Positions 9,809 through 18,772 are shown, counted from the first letter of the stretch. The stretch: 64,000 bases of DNA from Chitinophagales bacterium (GCA_041392475.1 JAWKLZ010000001.1:3162001-3226000); one strand, 5' to 3'. Program-made: numbers and translations. The notes: generated by a model from the letters alone, not told the origin.

Positions 9809-9828
9809 TTTTACTGTACAGTAAAATT
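9807..9828. repeat. 22-bp perfect palindrome overlapping the lpxR-like stop
   Basis: AATTTTACTGT is followed immediately by ACAGTAAAATT with no loop. The left arm begins inside the TAA stop codon at 9806-9808. It could work as a weak bidirectional terminator between the convergent frames or be the end of an insertion element. Confidence 0.5.
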
Positions 9829-10020
9829 CTGCTTGACAGTGAATTTCTTTTTACCCAAATAAAGAATATGTGACTTTTTGGGTACACAAATGAAATGAAT
9901 AGATAGTTCTTCGCATTTTTTAATTAACCTAGTGTCATTGAGCCTATTACCTACACTTAAATACAATTGAAGCTGTGCAAAATCAAACTCCTTTGATGCT
10001 GTACTCAGTAACTCCTCCAC
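9811..10020 (-). pseudogene. Probable DDE-transposase fragment
   Basis: A 69-codon frame without a proper start. The stretch RLIKKCEELSIHFICVPKK resembles the segment after the second catalytic Asp in IS4/IS5-type DDE transposases ('...LIxxxxxLxIHFI...KK'). The last residues come from the palindrome at 9807-9828. It lies next to an ISNCY remnant on the same strand, so the whole 9.8-10.7 kb interval looks like decayed insertion sequences. The assignment is tentative; it could be an unrelated short frame. Confidence 0.35.
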
Positions 10021-10046
10021 TTTCTACAGTAGTTTACAACTAACTT

Positions 10047-10517
10047 CTATGGCATCGTCTTTTTTTCAAATCGTTGCGGCATTTTTAAAAATACCAACTT
10101 AAATAGTGCCTGAACGAAAACAGGCTTTTTTATTAAAAACAGATTAATTGTTTGCAAACAATAATGTTTTACATTCGGTAGATAACCTCTCGTTGCTACA
10201 CCTAATATCCCTCGAAGTGAATGGTGATTATTCGATAAATCATGTAGATTATCATAATCTATATTTAAATTTAGACGGCAACAACCCAAAACAAATAATT
10301 CCCATAAACTCATTCCCAAACGACCCGTCGCTTTTTTTTCTGACAAAATAGCCTCAGATAAAACTTTCAGAACGGCTGTTCGAAGTGCTTCATTCGTGAA
10401 AATATGCTGTAATCCTGCTAATAGTTGAGGTAGCTCATGACGGCTTCGCATATCTATTTCTACCTCTCCAATAGGAATCGAATCCAATTGTAATTGTGCT
10501 TCAAATTCTTTACGCAT
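10047..10517 (-). pseudogene. ISNCY-family transposase, N-terminal remnant
   Basis: From the ATG at 10517 the frame encodes MRKEFEAQLQLDSIPIGEVE, then LPQLLAGLQHIF, GRLGMSLWELFVLGCCRLN, LDYDNL-like NIDYDNLHDLSNNH and LRGILGV. These are the N-terminal signatures of ISNCY-family transposases of Bacteroidota and cyanobacteria. Homology ends around KHYCLQT (near 10145). Beyond that the frame runs through unrelated sequence containing a terminator-like hairpin and stops at 10047. A full transposase is about 440 residues, so at least two thirds, including the catalytic part, are gone. The longer upstream start at 10601 adds 28 residues that look like IS leader sequence. Confidence 0.75.
10108..10134 (+). 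terminator. Terminator-like hairpin inside the IS graveyard
   Basis: GCCTG, an 8-nt loop, CAGGC and then a T-tract, oriented on the plus strand. No intact plus-strand gene sits immediately upstream, so it is probably left over from sequence lost when the insertion elements decayed. Confidence 0.5.
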
Positions 10518-10694
10518 CAGATAGTAATACTTTTTTACACGAATCTCATAGACAGACAAATCATCATTTGATTCGTAATTAACATTATACAAATATTGCA
10601 ATTGCTAAGATAATAATTTCTACTATAAAATTCAAGCAAAAAAAGCTCTTTATTTTAATCAATATCAAATATTTGTGCCTTATCGTTCAAGCAC

Positions 10695-11102
10695 GAAGTA
10701 GGTAGCGGTTTGGGAACACCAGGTCTTTTCAATTCTCCTGAAAATGAAGATTTTGCGGTACAAATGACTACTACAGGAGGATGCTTCAACGGACAACATG
10801 GCAAACAACTCGAAGATTTGAATAACACCGTGTCGTGGACGGTTTATCCAAATCCTTCCAATAGCAGTTTTACGATTGAGTTGCGACTTTCGGCTAACTT
10901 TCTTACCAATTTGCATGTTTTTGACATCACGGGCAAAGAAATATTGCGTTTATATGAGCAGAAACCTTTGAATAAAGGTTTGCATACATTAAAAATAAGC
11001 AATGACCAACTCCCCGCAGGTGTTTACATCTGTCAATTGAAATACAAAGACGAAACAGGACAAGAACAGCGAGAGTATTTGAAGTTGGTGAAAACGCAGT
11101 AA
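10695..11102 (+). pseudogene. C-terminal remnant of a T9SS-sorted secreted protein
   Basis: About 135 codons end in a clear type A T9SS sorting domain: WTVYPNPSNSSFTIEL, then FDITGKEIL, then LPAGVYICQLKY and a final EYLKLVKTQ. Such domains direct cargo through the type IX secretion system and are always the last part of a much larger protein. The frame opens only at 10659, without a signal peptide or ribosome-binding context, directly next to the ISNCY remnant. The 5' part was therefore probably removed by insertion or deletion. Reported starts such as the TTG at 10710 are not credible. A strong hairpin terminator follows. Confidence 0.75.
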
Positions 11103-11128
11103 GTACAAGCCATTTCAGCATCTGAAAC

Positions 11129-11175
11129 ACAAGAGAAAAGGGGCAATACCACTGGTATTGCCCCTTTTCTCTTGT
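11129..11175. terminator. Very strong bidirectional terminator
   Basis: A 23-bp perfect stem (11129-11151 with 11153-11175) has a single central base. It is rich in GGGGC and flanked by A/T tracts. It separates the T9SS remnant (plus) from glmS (minus), which converge on it. Confidence 0.85.
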
Positions 11176-11197
11176 CTATTTTGAAGCTTTCCTAACT

Positions 11198-13036
11198 TTA
11201 CTCCACCGTCACCGACTTCGCCAAGTTTCGAGGTTGGTCCACATTGCAGCCCCGCATCAGCGCAATGTGATACGCCAGCAATTGAAGGGGAATAACCGAT
11301 AAAATTGGAGTCAAAGGCTCCGCCGTTTCAGGAATTTTCACCACAAATTCTGCCAAACCTTCAATGATGGTATCTTTTTCATGGGTAATCGCAATGATGC
11401 GTCCGCCTCTTGCTTTCACCTCTTGAATATTGCTCACAATCTTTTCGTAAGCACTCTCATTGGTAGCCATCACGACCACAGGCATTTTTTCGTCAATCAA
11501 GGCAATCGGGCCATGTTTCATTTCGGCAGCAGGATAACCCTCGGCATGAATGTAAGAAATCTCCTTCAATTTGAGCGCACCCTCCAAGGCAACAGGGAAA
11601 TTGTAGCCACGCCCCAAATATAAAAAGTGGCTCACATCTTTGAACTCACCTGCAATGAACTTAACCTGCTCCTCCACCTTCAATGTCTCCTCTACCTTTG
11701 TCGGAATTTGCTCCAACTCGGTCAACAAATAGTGGTAGCGAGCTTCGGTCAACATTCCTTTTTGCTGCGCCAATCGGAGTGCCATGAGTGTCAATACAGT
11801 GAGTTGTGCGGTGAAGGCTTTGGTTGAAGCTACGCCAATCTCAGGCCCTGCGTGTGTATAAGTTCCCGCATCGGTCAATCGTGAAATAGACGAACCAACC
11901 ACATTGCAGATTCCCAAAATGGTTGCCCCTTTCGATTTTGCCAATTCAAGGGCTGCAAGCGTGTCTGCCGTTTCGCCCGATTGAGAAATGGCAATAACTA
12001 CATCGTCTTCGGTGATAATTGGATTTCGATAGCGAAACTCAGAAGCATATTCTACTTCAACGGGAATTCTCGCCAAGTCTTCAAATAAATATTCGCCCAC
12101 CAATCCAGCGTGCCAAGAAGTTCCACAAGCCACAATGATGATGCGCTTGGCATTCACCATCTTCTGCTCATAATCTTTGATGCCTCCGAGCATGATGATG
12201 TTTTTGTCAAGATTGAGGCGACCACGCATACTGTCGTGAATAGACTTGGACTGTTCGTTGATTTCTTTTAACATGAAATGTTCGTAACCCCCTTTTTCGA
12301 GCATCTCCAAATTCCACATCAATTCCTCTACTACGGGTGTTTGAATTTGATTATCAATGGTTTTAATGGTCAGCCCATCTTTGATGTCCAAAACCGCCAT
12401 TTCTTCGTCCTTCAAATACACTACCTTACGGGTATGCTCAATAATAGGTGTCGCATCAGAGGCAAGAAAAAATTCTCCTTCGCCAATGCCTACTACTAGA
12501 GGGCTACTTTTTCGAGCAGCGACCAGTCTGCCTGGTTCGTCTTTTGAAGCTACAACAATGGCATACGCCCCAACAACTCCTTGAAGAGCCATGCGGACAG
12601 CCTGTTCTAGAGGTGATTTGATCAAAGATTGAATTTCTTCAATGAGATGTACCAATACTTCAGTGTCTGTTTCTGTTTGAAAAACATGCCCACGTCCCTC
12701 CAATTCTTTTTTCAAAACAGCATAGTTTTCAATAATGCCGTTGTGTATGATTGCCAACCTTCCATCACCTGATATATGTGGATGGGCATTGATGTCGTTG
12801 GGGGCTCCATGTGTCGCCCATCGGGTATGCCCCATGCCTGTTGTCCCTTCAAGGTCTTGGTCTGCTACAAACTTTTCTAATTGTTTTACCTTTCCTTTTT
12901 GTTTGTAGATTTTAAGGTCGCCATTCAAAATGGCAACGCCTGTACTGTCATAGCCTCTATATTCCAGTCTTAGTAGGCCTTTGATTAAAATAGGAAAAAC
13001 GGGTTTATGTCCTACGTATCCAACTATTCCGCACAT
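11198..13036 (-). CDS. glmS: Glutamine-fructose-6-phosphate aminotransferase (isomerizing)
   Basis: A 612-residue enzyme that makes glucosamine-6-phosphate from fructose-6-phosphate and glutamine, the first step to UDP-GlcNAc, peptidoglycan and lipid A. MCGIVGYVG supplies the N-terminal nucleophile Cys2 (Cys1 of the mature enzyme) of the glutaminase domain (about 1-220), which also has GHTRWATHG and HNGIIENY. Two SIS sugar-isomerase domains follow (about 290-425 and 460-600), with CGTSWHAG, SQSGETADT and ASTKAFTAQ. The C-terminus DQPRNLAKSVTVE carries the catalytic Lys and the standard end of the family. Length and motifs are canonical. It is transcribed alone. Confidence 0.98.
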   Translation of the reverse strand: MCGIVGYVGHKPVFPILIKGLLRLEYRGYDSTGVAILNGDLKIYKQKGKVKQLEKFVADQDLEGTTGMGHTRWATHGAPNDINAHPHISGDGRLAIIHNGIIENYAVLKKELEGRGHVFQTETDTEVLVHLIEEIQSLIKSPLEQAVRMALQGVVGAYAIVVASKDEPGRLVAARKSSPLVVGIGEGEFFLASDATPIIEHTRKVVYLKDEEMAVLDIKDGLTIKTIDNQIQTPVVEELMWNLEMLEKGGYEHFMLKEINEQSKSIHDSMRGRLNLDKNIIMLGGIKDYEQKMVNAKRIIIVACGTSWHAGLVGEYLFEDLARIPVEVEYASEFRYRNPIITEDDVVIAISQSGETADTLAALELAKSKGATILGICNVVGSSISRLTDAGTYTHAGPEIGVASTKAFTAQLTVLTLMALRLAQQKGMLTEARYHYLLTELEQIPTKVEETLKVEEQVKFIAGEFKDVSHFLYLGRGYNFPVALEGALKLKEISYIHAEGYPAAEMKHGPIALIDEKMPVVVMATNESAYEKIVSNIQEVKARGGRIIAITHEKDTIIEGLAEFVVKIPETAEPLTPILSVIPLQLLAYHIALMRGCNVDQPRNLAKSVTVE

Positions 13037-13386
13037 ATCTAAATGGGTTTATTGAATGAATAATGTTTGTGGTTTGAGATGTTTGATAGTACACTTGGTT
13101 TAACTAAAGGTTCATTTAACAATTGTTTAACATCAAAATAGTTGATATAGTTGTATTAGCTTTTGAGAGAGAATATTTTGATACCGATTTGAAGCAATGA
13201 CTTCCGAAATTTACTTTGCTAAAAAGATTTAGACTTTGGACGAAAGATTAAAGACAAAAGACAAAAAGTTTTAAATCATTGACAACAAAGAAATTAAGTG
13301 AAATTGCATTGAAAATGCAATTTACTCATAACCAAACATTTACTTCTTTTGTCTTTCTACTTATGTGTTTCATCCAAAGTCCAAAT
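13037..13386. other. Intergenic region upstream of glmS
   Basis: About 350 bp between glmS and the DUF4270 gene, both on the minus strand. It must hold the glmS promoter, but no clear TAnnTTTG box was found. Around 13225-13275 there is a purine-rich stretch of near-repeats of the type AAAGAC/AAAAGAC. No gene seen. Confidence 0.5.
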
Positions 13387-14727
13387 TTATTCTACAATAG
13401 CAGTATAAATCAGTCGAAGTTTCATAGGAAAATTAGGGTGTTTTGGACCACCAACTGCCATTCTATTGGGACTGGTAAGAGGATTGCTGGGCAGCAATGA
13501 AAATTTTTGATTTTCAGAATTATCTAAGAAACCTTGCAAACGTTGAAGATCAATATCGACCTTGTATTTTATGCCGATTTCTCCATTAACTGTGAGCGTA
13601 TCTCCTCTCAATCCACTAGCAGTAGAAGACATCACCACAATGGTGTTATCTTCTGTGTTCTCTGCAATCAAACCCAGGGCAAGAGGTGCAGAAAACAAGG
13701 CATCACCATCTACTTCTACCTGATAAACTTCCAATTCTGCCTTATTGATTGAAATATTGCCGAGGACATTTTTGCTCAGAGTAGGAATCTCTAAATCAAT
13801 ATCCAATCCTGTCATAGCCTGAACGTAAGCAGTGGTTGTTTCAGAATTCGGAGTTTGATTGATGACTGCTTCAATAGGGGTATTGTTGTAATCGTGTTCA
13901 AAATGGTTGATGACTGCTGTGCTTAGATTCATCATAAAATCAAGTGTACCTAAGTCTTCATCATCGTCTGTGTAATATAGCGTCATTTTGGTTTGTTCGC
14001 TGAGTATATCAAAATAGGTAAGTGCATTGTTGGAACTTGCAGGTAAGATGTAGAGTCCTTTGAAAAACTGTTGAAAATTTTCGTCGTTTTGAAAAGCAAC
14101 ATCTCCAATCTGATTGAGCAAACGATTACCCAACTCATCGCTTAACCGTATGCGTAGATGAGGGGTAACTCTGTTGCGGAGGGGAATTCCCGAAGTGTCA
14201 ATTTCTGTGACAATCAAATTGCTATCCGCTGGTTCATACTGAAAATTCCTTTTTTCGCCAATTACCCTTGGATTGTAGGCGATGGTTTCATTGGAGTAAT
14301 AGGTTTGACTGGCATTTAGTTCCTGCTCTAACTCGTGTACTGTCAGGGAATTGCTAGACACCGAATTGCCATAAATAAGAAAGTTGTCATAGGCCAAAGT
14401 AATGACCAAAGAATCAAAAACGGGGTGGTCTCCAAGATTGGGATTGCTGGCCCGCAGTAAAAATTCGGTGTAAATGCTGGCCCTTGATTTGCCGAAAGTG
14501 GGGTCATTAACGACTCCAAATAAGTAAGGACGGGTTCTATCGGAGGAATTGGTGGAGTCAGTTTGAACAGTAGCTACTTCAATGGTAAAAGTATCAACGA
14601 CTGAAGTAGTCAGAAGGTCTTCATCGTCAATGATATCCAAACCAATGGGAGTCGTGTCATTGCAAGAAATGGTGCAGATGCTGATAAATAACACCGTACA
14701 CCATATCATTAAATATTTTTGTTTCAT
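13387..14727 (-). CDS. DUF4270 family lipoprotein
   Basis: A 446-residue secreted lipoprotein. The start at 14727 gives a clean lipoprotein signal (MKQKYLMIWC to ICTISC, Cys about residue 22) and follows the preceding gene's stop by 16 bp. The longer frame to 14802 would overlap that gene and hide the signal peptide. NDTTPIGLDIIDDEDL right after the Cys, and then VVNDPTFGKSRASIYTEF, are typical DUF4270 segments. The family has no known function. In Bacteroidota it is repeatedly found beside the glycogen-synthase-like gene and panC, as here, which supports both the call and co-transcription. Confidence 0.88.
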   Translation of the reverse strand: MKQKYLMIWCTVLFISICTISCNDTTPIGLDIIDDEDLLTTSVVDTFTIEVATVQTDSTNSSDRTRPYLFGVVNDPTFGKSRASIYTEFLLRASNPNLGDHPVFDSLVITLAYDNFLIYGNSVSSNSLTVHELEQELNASQTYYSNETIAYNPRVIGEKRNFQYEPADSNLIVTEIDTSGIPLRNRVTPHLRIRLSDELGNRLLNQIGDVAFQNDENFQQFFKGLYILPASSNNALTYFDILSEQTKMTLYYTDDDEDLGTLDFMMNLSTAVINHFEHDYNNTPIEAVINQTPNSETTTAYVQAMTGLDIDLEIPTLSKNVLGNISINKAELEVYQVEVDGDALFSAPLALGLIAENTEDNTIVVMSSTASGLRGDTLTVNGEIGIKYKVDIDLQRLQGFLDNSENQKFSLLPSNPLTSPNRMAVGGPKHPNFPMKLRLIYTAIVE

Positions 14728-14743
14728 ATAGAAAGGTCGTTGA

Positions 14744-15571
14744 TTACTCTTCTTCGAGCAATTGTGCGTAAAACTTTTTGTGAGCTTCTTTGAATTCTTC
14801 ATCCTCAGAGTAATCTAGAATATGTTTATTTTCGGCAACGCCATTTTGCAGGACTTTTTCGATTTCTTCGTCCAATACTGCATCTCCTTTCACCACTCCA
14901 TCTGAATAATAAATAGCTCCTTTGTGCAAACCATTGTTGTTTAGGTCCATATAAGGGGCAATGTCTTTGTCAGATACTTTTTTAATCATTGCTTTCTGCT
15001 TGAATATATCTCCAAAAGACTCTGTAAATGAGTTTTCGTAAGCAGTATAGACAATCTTAGAATTGGTGAACAGCGCATCATTTTTGTAAGCAGTTCGGAT
15101 ATAAAGCGGTATCAAACTGGTCATCCATCCGTGACAGTGAATCACATCAGGTGCCCAACCAAATTTTTTGACCGTTTCTATGACACCTTTGCAGAAAAAA
15201 ACCATTCGTTCAACATTGTCTTTGTAGAATTTGCCATTTTTGTCGTTAAAAACGAATTTTCTTTTGAAAAAATCTTCGTTGTCCAAAAAATATACTTGCA
15301 TTCTTGCTTGAGGCAGAGATGCTACTTTAATAATGAGTGGATAATCATCCTCATCAATAATAATATTGATACCAGATAAACGTACAACTTCGTGTAAACG
15401 ATGCCTGCGTTCATTAACAGTTCCAAAACGAGGTGTCAATATACGAAGTTCCATCTTTCCTTTGGTCTTCAAATACTCGGGGAGGGTGCGAGATGCTTTT
15501 GCAATAGAACTCTCAGGAAGGTAGGGAAGCATTTCTTGGGTTACAATCAATACTTTCTTTTTATTACTCAT
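14744..15571 (-). CDS. Glycogen/starch synthase-like half-protein (GT5 N-terminal domain)
   Basis: A 275-residue protein matching only the N-terminal Rossmann half of GT5 glycogen synthases: KVLIVTQEMLPYL at the start, LTPRFGTVNERRHRLHEV, and PDVIHCHGWMTSLIP, the family's HxHxW region. Two things are missing. The ADP-glucose-binding KxGG motif is replaced by PESSIAKA, and the whole C-terminal GT-B domain is absent (a full enzyme is about 470 residues). This short form is common in Bacteroidota next to DUF4270 and panC, so it is not a local truncation. I infer that it is not a normal glycogen synthase. Its real role is unknown. Confidence 0.82.
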   Translation of the reverse strand: MSNKKKVLIVTQEMLPYLPESSIAKASRTLPEYLKTKGKMELRILTPRFGTVNERRHRLHEVVRLSGINIIIDEDDYPLIIKVASLPQARMQVYFLDNEDFFKRKFVFNDKNGKFYKDNVERMVFFCKGVIETVKKFGWAPDVIHCHGWMTSLIPLYIRTAYKNDALFTNSKIVYTAYENSFTESFGDIFKQKAMIKKVSDKDIAPYMDLNNNGLHKGAIYYSDGVVKGDAVLDEEIEKVLQNGVAENKHILDYSEDEEFKEAHKKFYAQLLEEE

Positions 15572-15691
15572 ATTCTAAGTTATATATTTTAATTATTTAT
15601 GCGGAGTTTTTATCGGCAATGTTTTAGAAGGGCTTAATTTTTGAGGTGCAAAATTACTAAAAAAATATAAAAATTCATAGCATTCTCGCTA

Positions 15692-15719
15692 TTGTATTGT
15701 CGAGATATTCCTATATTCG
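15692..15719 (+). promoter_or_regulatory. Candidate panC promoter
   Basis: TTGTATTG (-33 region, 15692-15699) is followed 12 bp later by TATATTCG at 15712-15719, one mismatch from the Bacteroidota TAnnTTTG box. Initiation about 7 nt downstream would leave a short leader before the GTG start at 15752. Confidence 0.4.
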
Positions 15720-15751
15720 CAGTTTTATCTAATAAATCTTACCCTTCCAAC

Positions 15752-16597
15752 GTGCTGATTTTTGAAAAAGTAATTGATTTACAGCATTTTTTGAGAGATA
15801 AAAAAGCTGAAAATAAACAAATTGGCTTTGTCCCAACAATGGGGGCTCTGCATGAAGGACATTTATCGTTGATAGCTCAATCCAAACATGCTACTGACCT
15901 TACTGTATGTAGCATCTTTGTTAATCCTACTCAATTTGACGAGCAGAGTGACCTCGAAAAATATCCGAGAACTACGGAAAAGGATATTACTTTATTGGAA
16001 GCGCAGAATTGTGATGTTTTGTTTCTCCCCTCAGTATCAGAAATATATCCTCCCAATCAACGAATAGAAGCAAACTACGATTTTGGTTATTTGGATCAAC
16101 CCATGGAGGGAGCACATCGAAAAGGACACTTCAAAGGAGTAGCGCAAGTGATTAACCGTTTATTAGAGATTGTACAGCCCGATGAATTGTTTATGGGACA
16201 AAAAGACTTCCAACAATTTAAAATAGTTGGAAAACTTTTAGAACTGACTCAAAGTCCTGTAAAATTGATTCAATGTGCCATCGTAAGGGAAGAAGGTGGT
16301 TTGGCTATGAGTTCTCGCAATGCCCGACTCACCCCCGAAGAACGTCAAAAAGCAGTATGGATTTCCAAGATACTTCAATGGGTAAAAAATCAACATGGAG
16401 TGAATACCCCAGAAGAAATTGAAGTCGCAGCCATTCAAAAACTAAATCAAATCGAAGGCTTTGATGTTGATTATTTGAAGATTGTAGATGCTAAAACTTT
16501 GCAGGAAATAACTCATTGGACAGATACCGAAGAAGCCATAGTTTGTACGGCGGTAAGACTTGGAAAAGTTCGTTTGATAGACAACATGCTTATCTAA
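15752..16597 (+). CDS. panC: Pantoate-beta-alanine ligase (pantothenate synthetase)
   Basis: This enzyme joins pantoate and beta-alanine with ATP to give pantothenate. Motifs: PTMGALHEGHLSL (HIGH-like nucleotide site), FVNPTQF, YPRT, MGQKDFQQ and the KMSKS-like SSRNARLTPEER. I chose the GTG at 15752, which gives 281 residues starting (M)LIFEKVIDLQ as in other PanC proteins. The TTG at 15692 would add 20 residues and lies inside the candidate promoter. It is divergent from the GT5-like gene. panD, which makes the beta-alanine substrate, is the next gene, so the pathway is clustered. Confidence 0.96.
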   Translation: MLIFEKVIDLQHFLRDKKAENKQIGFVPTMGALHEGHLSLIAQSKHATDLTVCSIFVNPTQFDEQSDLEKYPRTTEKDITLLEAQNCDVLFLPSVSEIYPPNQRIEANYDFGYLDQPMEGAHRKGHFKGVAQVINRLLEIVQPDELFMGQKDFQQFKIVGKLLELTQSPVKLIQCAIVREEGGLAMSSRNARLTPEERQKAVWISKILQWVKNQHGVNTPEEIEVAAIQKLNQIEGFDVDYLKIVDAKTLQEITHWTDTEEAIVCTAVRLGKVRLIDNMLI

Positions 16598-16805
16598 AAT
16601 TGGCAAAGATTTTGATTAATGTAGAATAGTTTATTCTCCATTCCCCTCAATTACCAACCTTTAATCTCTCATTCCTTTCACTGGTCTAAATCGGTGTAGT
16701 TTTTTACCATTCTTTTTTCAAAAAAGAACCAATTGACATGGTATTTCATTTACCAATGTGCGAACAATTCTGTTTTGAATTGGAAGAGTAAGGGGCTTAT
16801 TATTT

Positions 16806-16821
16806 TAATTTTGTAATTTTG
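16806..16821 (+). promoter_or_regulatory. Two tandem TAATTTTG boxes before panD
   Basis: TAATTTTG occurs twice back to back (16806-16813 and 16814-16821) and matches the Bacteroidota TAnnTTTG -7 consensus. The panD ATG is only 8 bp after the second copy. Either the mRNA has a very short leader or only the first box is used. No good -33 element was located. Confidence 0.3.
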
Positions 16822-16828
16822 CTGTATT

Positions 16829-17209
16829 ATGTTTATTCAAGTATTCAAATCTAAAATTCATAGAGCATCGGTCACTCAAGCAGACCTCAATTATATTGGT
16901 AGTATTACCATTGATGAAGCACTGCTCGAAGCCGCTAATTTGATAGCAGGTGAAAAGGTTCAAATCGTAAACTGCAACAATGGTGAACGTCTTGAAACTT
17001 ACATCATTAAGGGTGAACGGCACTCAGGTGTAATTTGCCTCAATGGTGCTGCCGCCCGCAAAGTAGCCGTTGGTGATATTGTCATTATCATCGGTTATGG
17101 TCTTATGGATTTTGAGGAGGCTAAAAATTACGAAGGCGGAACAACCGTTTTTGTGAACGAAAAGAATGAAATCATCAAACAACAGCAATTGGCGGAAGTA
17201 TTTGCTTGA
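16829..17209 (+). CDS. panD: Aspartate 1-decarboxylase proenzyme
   Basis: A 126-residue pyruvoyl enzyme that decarboxylates aspartate to beta-alanine for pantothenate and CoA synthesis. Self-cleavage occurs between Gly24 and Ser25 (NYIGSITID), which produces the pyruvoyl group. Lys9 and the NGAAARK segment are conserved. It begins MFIQVFKSKIHRASVTQAD, standard for the family, and has the usual length. It lies 231 bp after panC. Its last 44 bases overlap the start of the flippase gene in another frame, which suggests translational coupling. Confidence 0.97.
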   Translation: MFIQVFKSKIHRASVTQADLNYIGSITIDEALLEAANLIAGEKVQIVNCNNGERLETYIIKGERHSGVICLNGAAARKVAVGDIVIIIGYGLMDFEEAKNYEGGTTVFVNEKNEIIKQQQLAEVFA

Positions 17210-18257
17210 CATTGTTAAGCTTGCTATCTTTTTGGGTTTAGGGTTTTTTCTCGTGTGGTTGGCAGTCAAAGACTTCTCTGCTGAAGATATCGAAGAAATG
17301 AAAACCTCTTTGAGCAAAGCTAAATATGGATGGCTATTCCTATCCTGTTTTTTTGCAATAATGAGTCATTTTGCACGGGCACTGCGCTGGCAAATGATGA
17401 TTGCTGCTTTTGCACACAAACCCCGTTTTGCTATTGCTACCTTATCTTTGATGATAGGTTATATTGCCAACTTGGCTTTTCCTCGTTTGGGAGAAGTAAC
17501 CAAATGTGGTATCATGAGTAAGTATGAGGATGTGCCTCTTGACAAAGTGTTTGGCACTGTCGTAACTGACCGTATCATTGACATATTTCTACTTTTTACG
17601 CTTACATTCGTTGTCATTATCCTTCAATTCAATCTTTTAGGCAACTATTTTATTGAAAAAATCTGGACACCTTTACTCACAAAATTCGGTTACATTTTGG
17701 CTACCGAAAATCTGCTGCCCAAAATTGCAGTGATTGTAGTAGCCTTATTGAGTGCCGCTTTGCTGTGGTATGTTGCCCGAAACTTCAAAAAAACATTGGT
17801 TTACCAAAAAGCAGTAGATTTGGTAAAAGGCGTTTGGGAAGGAGTTATTTCCGTCAAAAGTGTCAAAAACATGCCCCTGTTTCTCCTGTATTCCTTGTTT
17901 ATATGGGTCATGTATTTCTTCATGATTTATGTCTGCTTCTTTGCCTTATCCGCTACAGAACATTTAGGAATCAGTGCAGCATTGGCTTGTTTGGTATTTG
18001 GCACATTTGGATTTATCACCACACAAGGAGGCATTGGAGCCTATCCTCTCGCCATTGCAGGAACTCTTGCATTGTATGGCATTACATACAATCCTGCTTA
18101 CGCCTTCGGTTGGCTCGCATGGATGGCCCAGACCCTTTTGATATTGGTTGCAGGACTTGTGGCAATCGGTTTGTTACCGCTTTTCAAGCCAGTAGGCGAA
18201 GCCAATAAACAAGAGCTAGGAATGGAAAATGGAGAGCTGGCAATGGAAAAGAAATAA
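17166..18257 (+). CDS. Flippase-like membrane protein (LPG synthase TM-region/UPF0104 family)
   Basis: A 363-residue integral membrane protein with about eight hydrophobic segments, beginning KLAIFLGLGFFLVWLAV and ending near LLILVAGLVAIGLLPLF. Conserved family features include FARALRWQMM after the second segment, the FPRLGEVTKCG loop and the TQGGIGAYPLA motif. This domain occurs as the flippase half of lysyl-phosphatidylglycerol synthases and alone in the YbhN/UPF0104 family. Here there is no synthase domain, so it probably moves a lipid or isoprenoid-linked substrate across the inner membrane; the substrate is unknown. The start overlaps panD by 44 bp, a linkage often seen in Bacteroidota. 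Confidence 0.88.
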   Translation: MKSSNNSNWRKYLLDIVKLAIFLGLGFFLVWLAVKDFSAEDIEEMKTSLSKAKYGWLFLSCFFAIMSHFARALRWQMMIAAFAHKPRFAIATLSLMIGYIANLAFPRLGEVTKCGIMSKYEDVPLDKVFGTVVTDRIIDIFLLFTLTFVVIILQFNLLGNYFIEKIWTPLLTKFGYILATENLLPKIAVIVVALLSAALLWYVARNFKKTLVYQKAVDLVKGVWEGVISVKSVKNMPLFLLYSLFIWVMYFFMIYVCFFALSATEHLGISAALACLVFGTFGFITTQGGIGAYPLAIAGTLALYGITYNPAYAFGWLAWMAQTLLILVAGLVAIGLLPLFKPVGEANKQELGMENGELAMEKK

Positions 18258-18292
18258 GGGAATACTTCAAAAAATCACATAAAAAATCAAAA

Positions 18293-18772
18293 ATGTCCCT
18301 TCCATACCTTCAACAAAAAATACTTACCCTTCCCCAACTGCAAACCAAACTGAACAAATGGCGTTTTTTGGAGCGTAAAATCGTTTTTACCAACGGCTGT
18401 TTCGACCTCATTCACAAAGGACACATTCACACCCTTGTTAGTGCCAAAGCATTGGGAAGTCTATTGATCCTCGGTTTGAACAGCGATGCATCGGTCAAAA
18501 GATTGAAGGGAGAAAGTCGTCCGATTCAGTCAGAAGCCGACAGAGCATTAATTTTGGCTTCCATGGTTTTCGTTGATGCAGTAGTTATTTTTGAAGAAGA
18601 TACACCCTCGCAGTTGATTCAACTCATTCAGCCTGATGTGTTGGTGAAAGGAGGAGATTACCAAAAACACGAAGTCGTTGGCGCAGAAATTGTTGAAGCA
18701 AAGGGGGGCGAAGTGGTTTTAATTCCTTATTTAGAAGGTCATTCTACGACCAATATATTGCAGAAAGGCTGA
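18293..18772 (+). CDS. rfaE2: D-glycero-beta-D-manno-heptose 1-phosphate adenylyltransferase
   Basis: A 159-residue nucleotidyltransferase that activates heptose-1-phosphate to ADP-heptose for the LPS core. It corresponds to the C-terminal half of bifunctional HldE. FTNGCFDLIHKGHIHTL contains the HxGH nucleotide site. LGLNSDASVKRLKG, VKGGDY and the terminal YLEGHSTTNIL are diagnostic of RfaE domain II. The kinase half is not fused and not seen nearby. It sits 35 bp after the flippase gene and 54 bp before pgk, so it is probably within the same transcript. Confidence 0.93.
   Translation: MSLPYLQQKILTLPQLQTKLNKWRFLERKIVFTNGCFDLIHKGHIHTLVSAKALGSLLILGLNSDASVKRLKGESRPIQSEADRALILASMVFVDAVVIFEEDTPSQLIQLIQPDVLVKGGDYQKHEVVGAEIVEAKGGEVVLIPYLEGHSTTNILQKG

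Noticed and set aside
1674..10694. Shared 11-bp word CGTTCAAGCAC at 1674-1684 and 10684-10694, possibly common IS ends
   Set aside because: Matches of this length are expected many times by chance in 64 kb and the flanks match poorly.
13279..13500. 73-codon plus-strand frame
   Set aside because: It overlaps the 3' end of the DUF4270 gene antisense and has no features of a gene.
15692..15751. TTG start giving PanC 20 more residues
   Set aside because: It lies in the candidate promoter and the GTG at 15752 gives the usual N-terminus and length.
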